Positions 5,225-6,047 of a stretch of DNA of 6,047 nucleotides are shown here, one piece after another; position 1 is the first letter of the stretch, and each line of letters begins with the position of its first letter. This DNA comes from an uncultured Chloroflexota bacterium (GTDB lineage Bacteria > Chloroflexota > Dehalococcoidia > UBA3495), in NCBI GenBank assembly GCA_913020235.1, contig CAJWBT010000153.1:1-6047 (forward strand). Reading direction: 5' to 3'. The translations under genes were made by a program, and so were the position numbers. The notes beneath the pieces were generated by a model. It did no database searches, was not told the origin of the DNA, and saw only the letters and a list, made by a program, of their open reading frames with translations.

Positions 5225-6047
5225 CTAGGATCGGCTTGCCAGCTTGTCTACCAGGACGCCTATCCGAGGGAGCTCCTCCAGGTCCAGGACCATCTCTGCC
5301 GTCTCTCTGGCAACGTCCGCTCCCAAGACCGGCTCGGCGTTGGCCAGGTACTTGGCACGGACCTCATCCAGGCCCACGGGGCGGCGCGCGTCACCGGTTG
5401 AAACCTCGACAGGCTGGACCACTTCCTGGGCCGGCCAACGGGCCGTCAGGACCCCGTAGGGCCGGGAATCAGGGTCCTCGGCGACATCGCATTTCCGGAG
5501 CAAGTCTTGAAGCTCTTGCCGCTGAAAGCTTTCTTCGGAGAAGGACCATTTGGTGACCCTCCCGTCCAGCAAGGCGCAGGCCACGGGAAACTGGTAGCTG
5601 AACTTGCCTGAAACATCGCCCGTGGGCGTCACCCGGAAGTAGGGCTCAAGGTGGGGGACTCGAATCTTCAGTGTGGAAATCCCTGATATCGGTAGAGGTG
5701 CGCGCCCCAGAAGCCTCAGCGCAGCGTCGATGGCTCCCTGGGCGATGGAACCGCAGGGATACTTCTTCAGGGACCAGGTGCTGACGATGTGTCCCGCGCC
5801 CAACTCCTTGAGGGCGGTCTGGTAGTCCACCCTGTCCATATCCCCGGCGGCCACCACACTGTAGAAGAAACCCAGGGGAGCATCCAAGGCGTCGGGGTTG
5901 GCAGTAAAATCGTCCTTGGCCAGTTCAGCGGCCATGACACCGGCTTGGGAGGCTATGCCGGCGTGCAGGGGTTTGGCATGGGTGCCGAAGTTGCCGAGGA
6001 TGCCTCCGGCTTGAGAGGCGGCGATGCCCCAGGCGTAGCGCAGACGG
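5225..6047 (-). CDS. MmgE/PrpD-family protein, C-terminal part
   Basis: The last 273 codons of a gene entering from the right edge. Family members (2-methylcitrate dehydratase PrpD, iminodisuccinate epimerase, cis-aconitate decarboxylase) are about 450-500 residues, so roughly 180 or more N-terminal residues lie outside. The frame stays open to the edge, so the ATG at 5935 is internal. Visible family signatures are GIAASQAGGILGNFGTHAKP followed by LHAG (residues 7-30 of the fragment, with the conserved Lys of KPLH), then APLGFFYSV. Later come KKYPCGSIAQGAIDAALRL and GKFSYQFPVACALLDGRV. In the last two, Gln stands where many relatives have His (THGAIDA-type motif), and Phe where many have Tyr (FSxxY). 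Both comparisons are from memory. The enzyme probably acts in the cytoplasm on a small di- or tricarboxylic acid, but the reaction cannot be assigned. It is co-directional with the MFS gene 515 bases downstream; neither a terminator nor a promoter for this gene was found. Confidence 0.9.
   Translation of the reverse strand, partial: RLRYAWGIAASQAGGILGNFGTHAKPLHAGIASQAGVMAAELAKDDFTANPDALDAPLGFFYSVVAAGDMDRVDYQTALKELGAGHIVSTWSLKKYPCGSIAQGAIDAALRLLGRAPLPISGISTLKIRVPHLEPYFRVTPTGDVSGKFSYQFPVACALLDGRVTKWSFSEESFQRQELQDLLRKCDVAEDPDSRPYGVLTARWPAQEVVQPVEVSTGDARRPVGLDEVRAKYLANAEPVLGADVARETAEMVLDLEELPRIGVLVDKLASRS

Overview
The window looks like bacterial chromosome from a moderately GC-rich, probably uncultured organism. 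Evidence for this is the strong AAGGAGG-type ribosome binding sites, an intrinsic terminator, compact intron-free genes, and a gene set (crotonase-family enzyme, MmgE/PrpD-family enzyme, OFA/MCT-like major facilitator, divergent M28-like protein) typical of heterotrophs that handle small organic acids. This mixture with long non-coding gaps is reminiscent of Chloroflexota such as the SAR202 group or similar environmental lineages. That placement is an impression from family composition, not a demonstrated assignment.

Layout: (1) positions 1-34 hold the first 11 codons of a minus-strand gene leaving the left edge, with an excellent Shine-Dalgarno site. (2) Positions 35-706 contain no gene I can support, only a short dyad and a possible terminator. 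(3) Positions 707-1510, minus strand, encode an enoyl-CoA hydratase/isomerase (crotonase) family protein. (4) Positions 1511-1919 form a divergent control region with a perfect palindrome. (5) Positions 1920-3041, plus strand, encode a divergent M28-like zinc-peptidase-fold protein with degenerate metal ligands. (6) Positions 3042-3413 lie between convergent genes and carry the first copy of a diverged repeat. (7) Positions 3414-4709, minus strand, encode a 12-segment MFS transporter. (8) Positions 4710-5224 are non-coding, with a strong plus-strand intrinsic terminator that has no obvious gene in front of it, and the second copy of the diverged repeat. (9) Positions 5225-6047, minus strand, hold the C-terminal part of an MmgE/PrpD-family protein that enters from the right edge.

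The enzymes are compatible with uptake and breakdown of a small carboxylic acid: the MFS protein imports or exports, a PrpD-like protein acts as dehydratase, epimerase or decarboxylase, and a crotonase acts on the CoA thioester. The genes are not tightly packed into one operon, so a shared pathway is only a possibility.

The most unusual signal is non-coding. Two roughly 150 bp direct repeats of about two-thirds identity flank the MFS gene, and their most conserved part is a CACTAT-N6-ATAGTG hairpin. The same palindrome occurs a third time in the control region between the crotonase and the M28-like gene, overlapping a candidate promoter.
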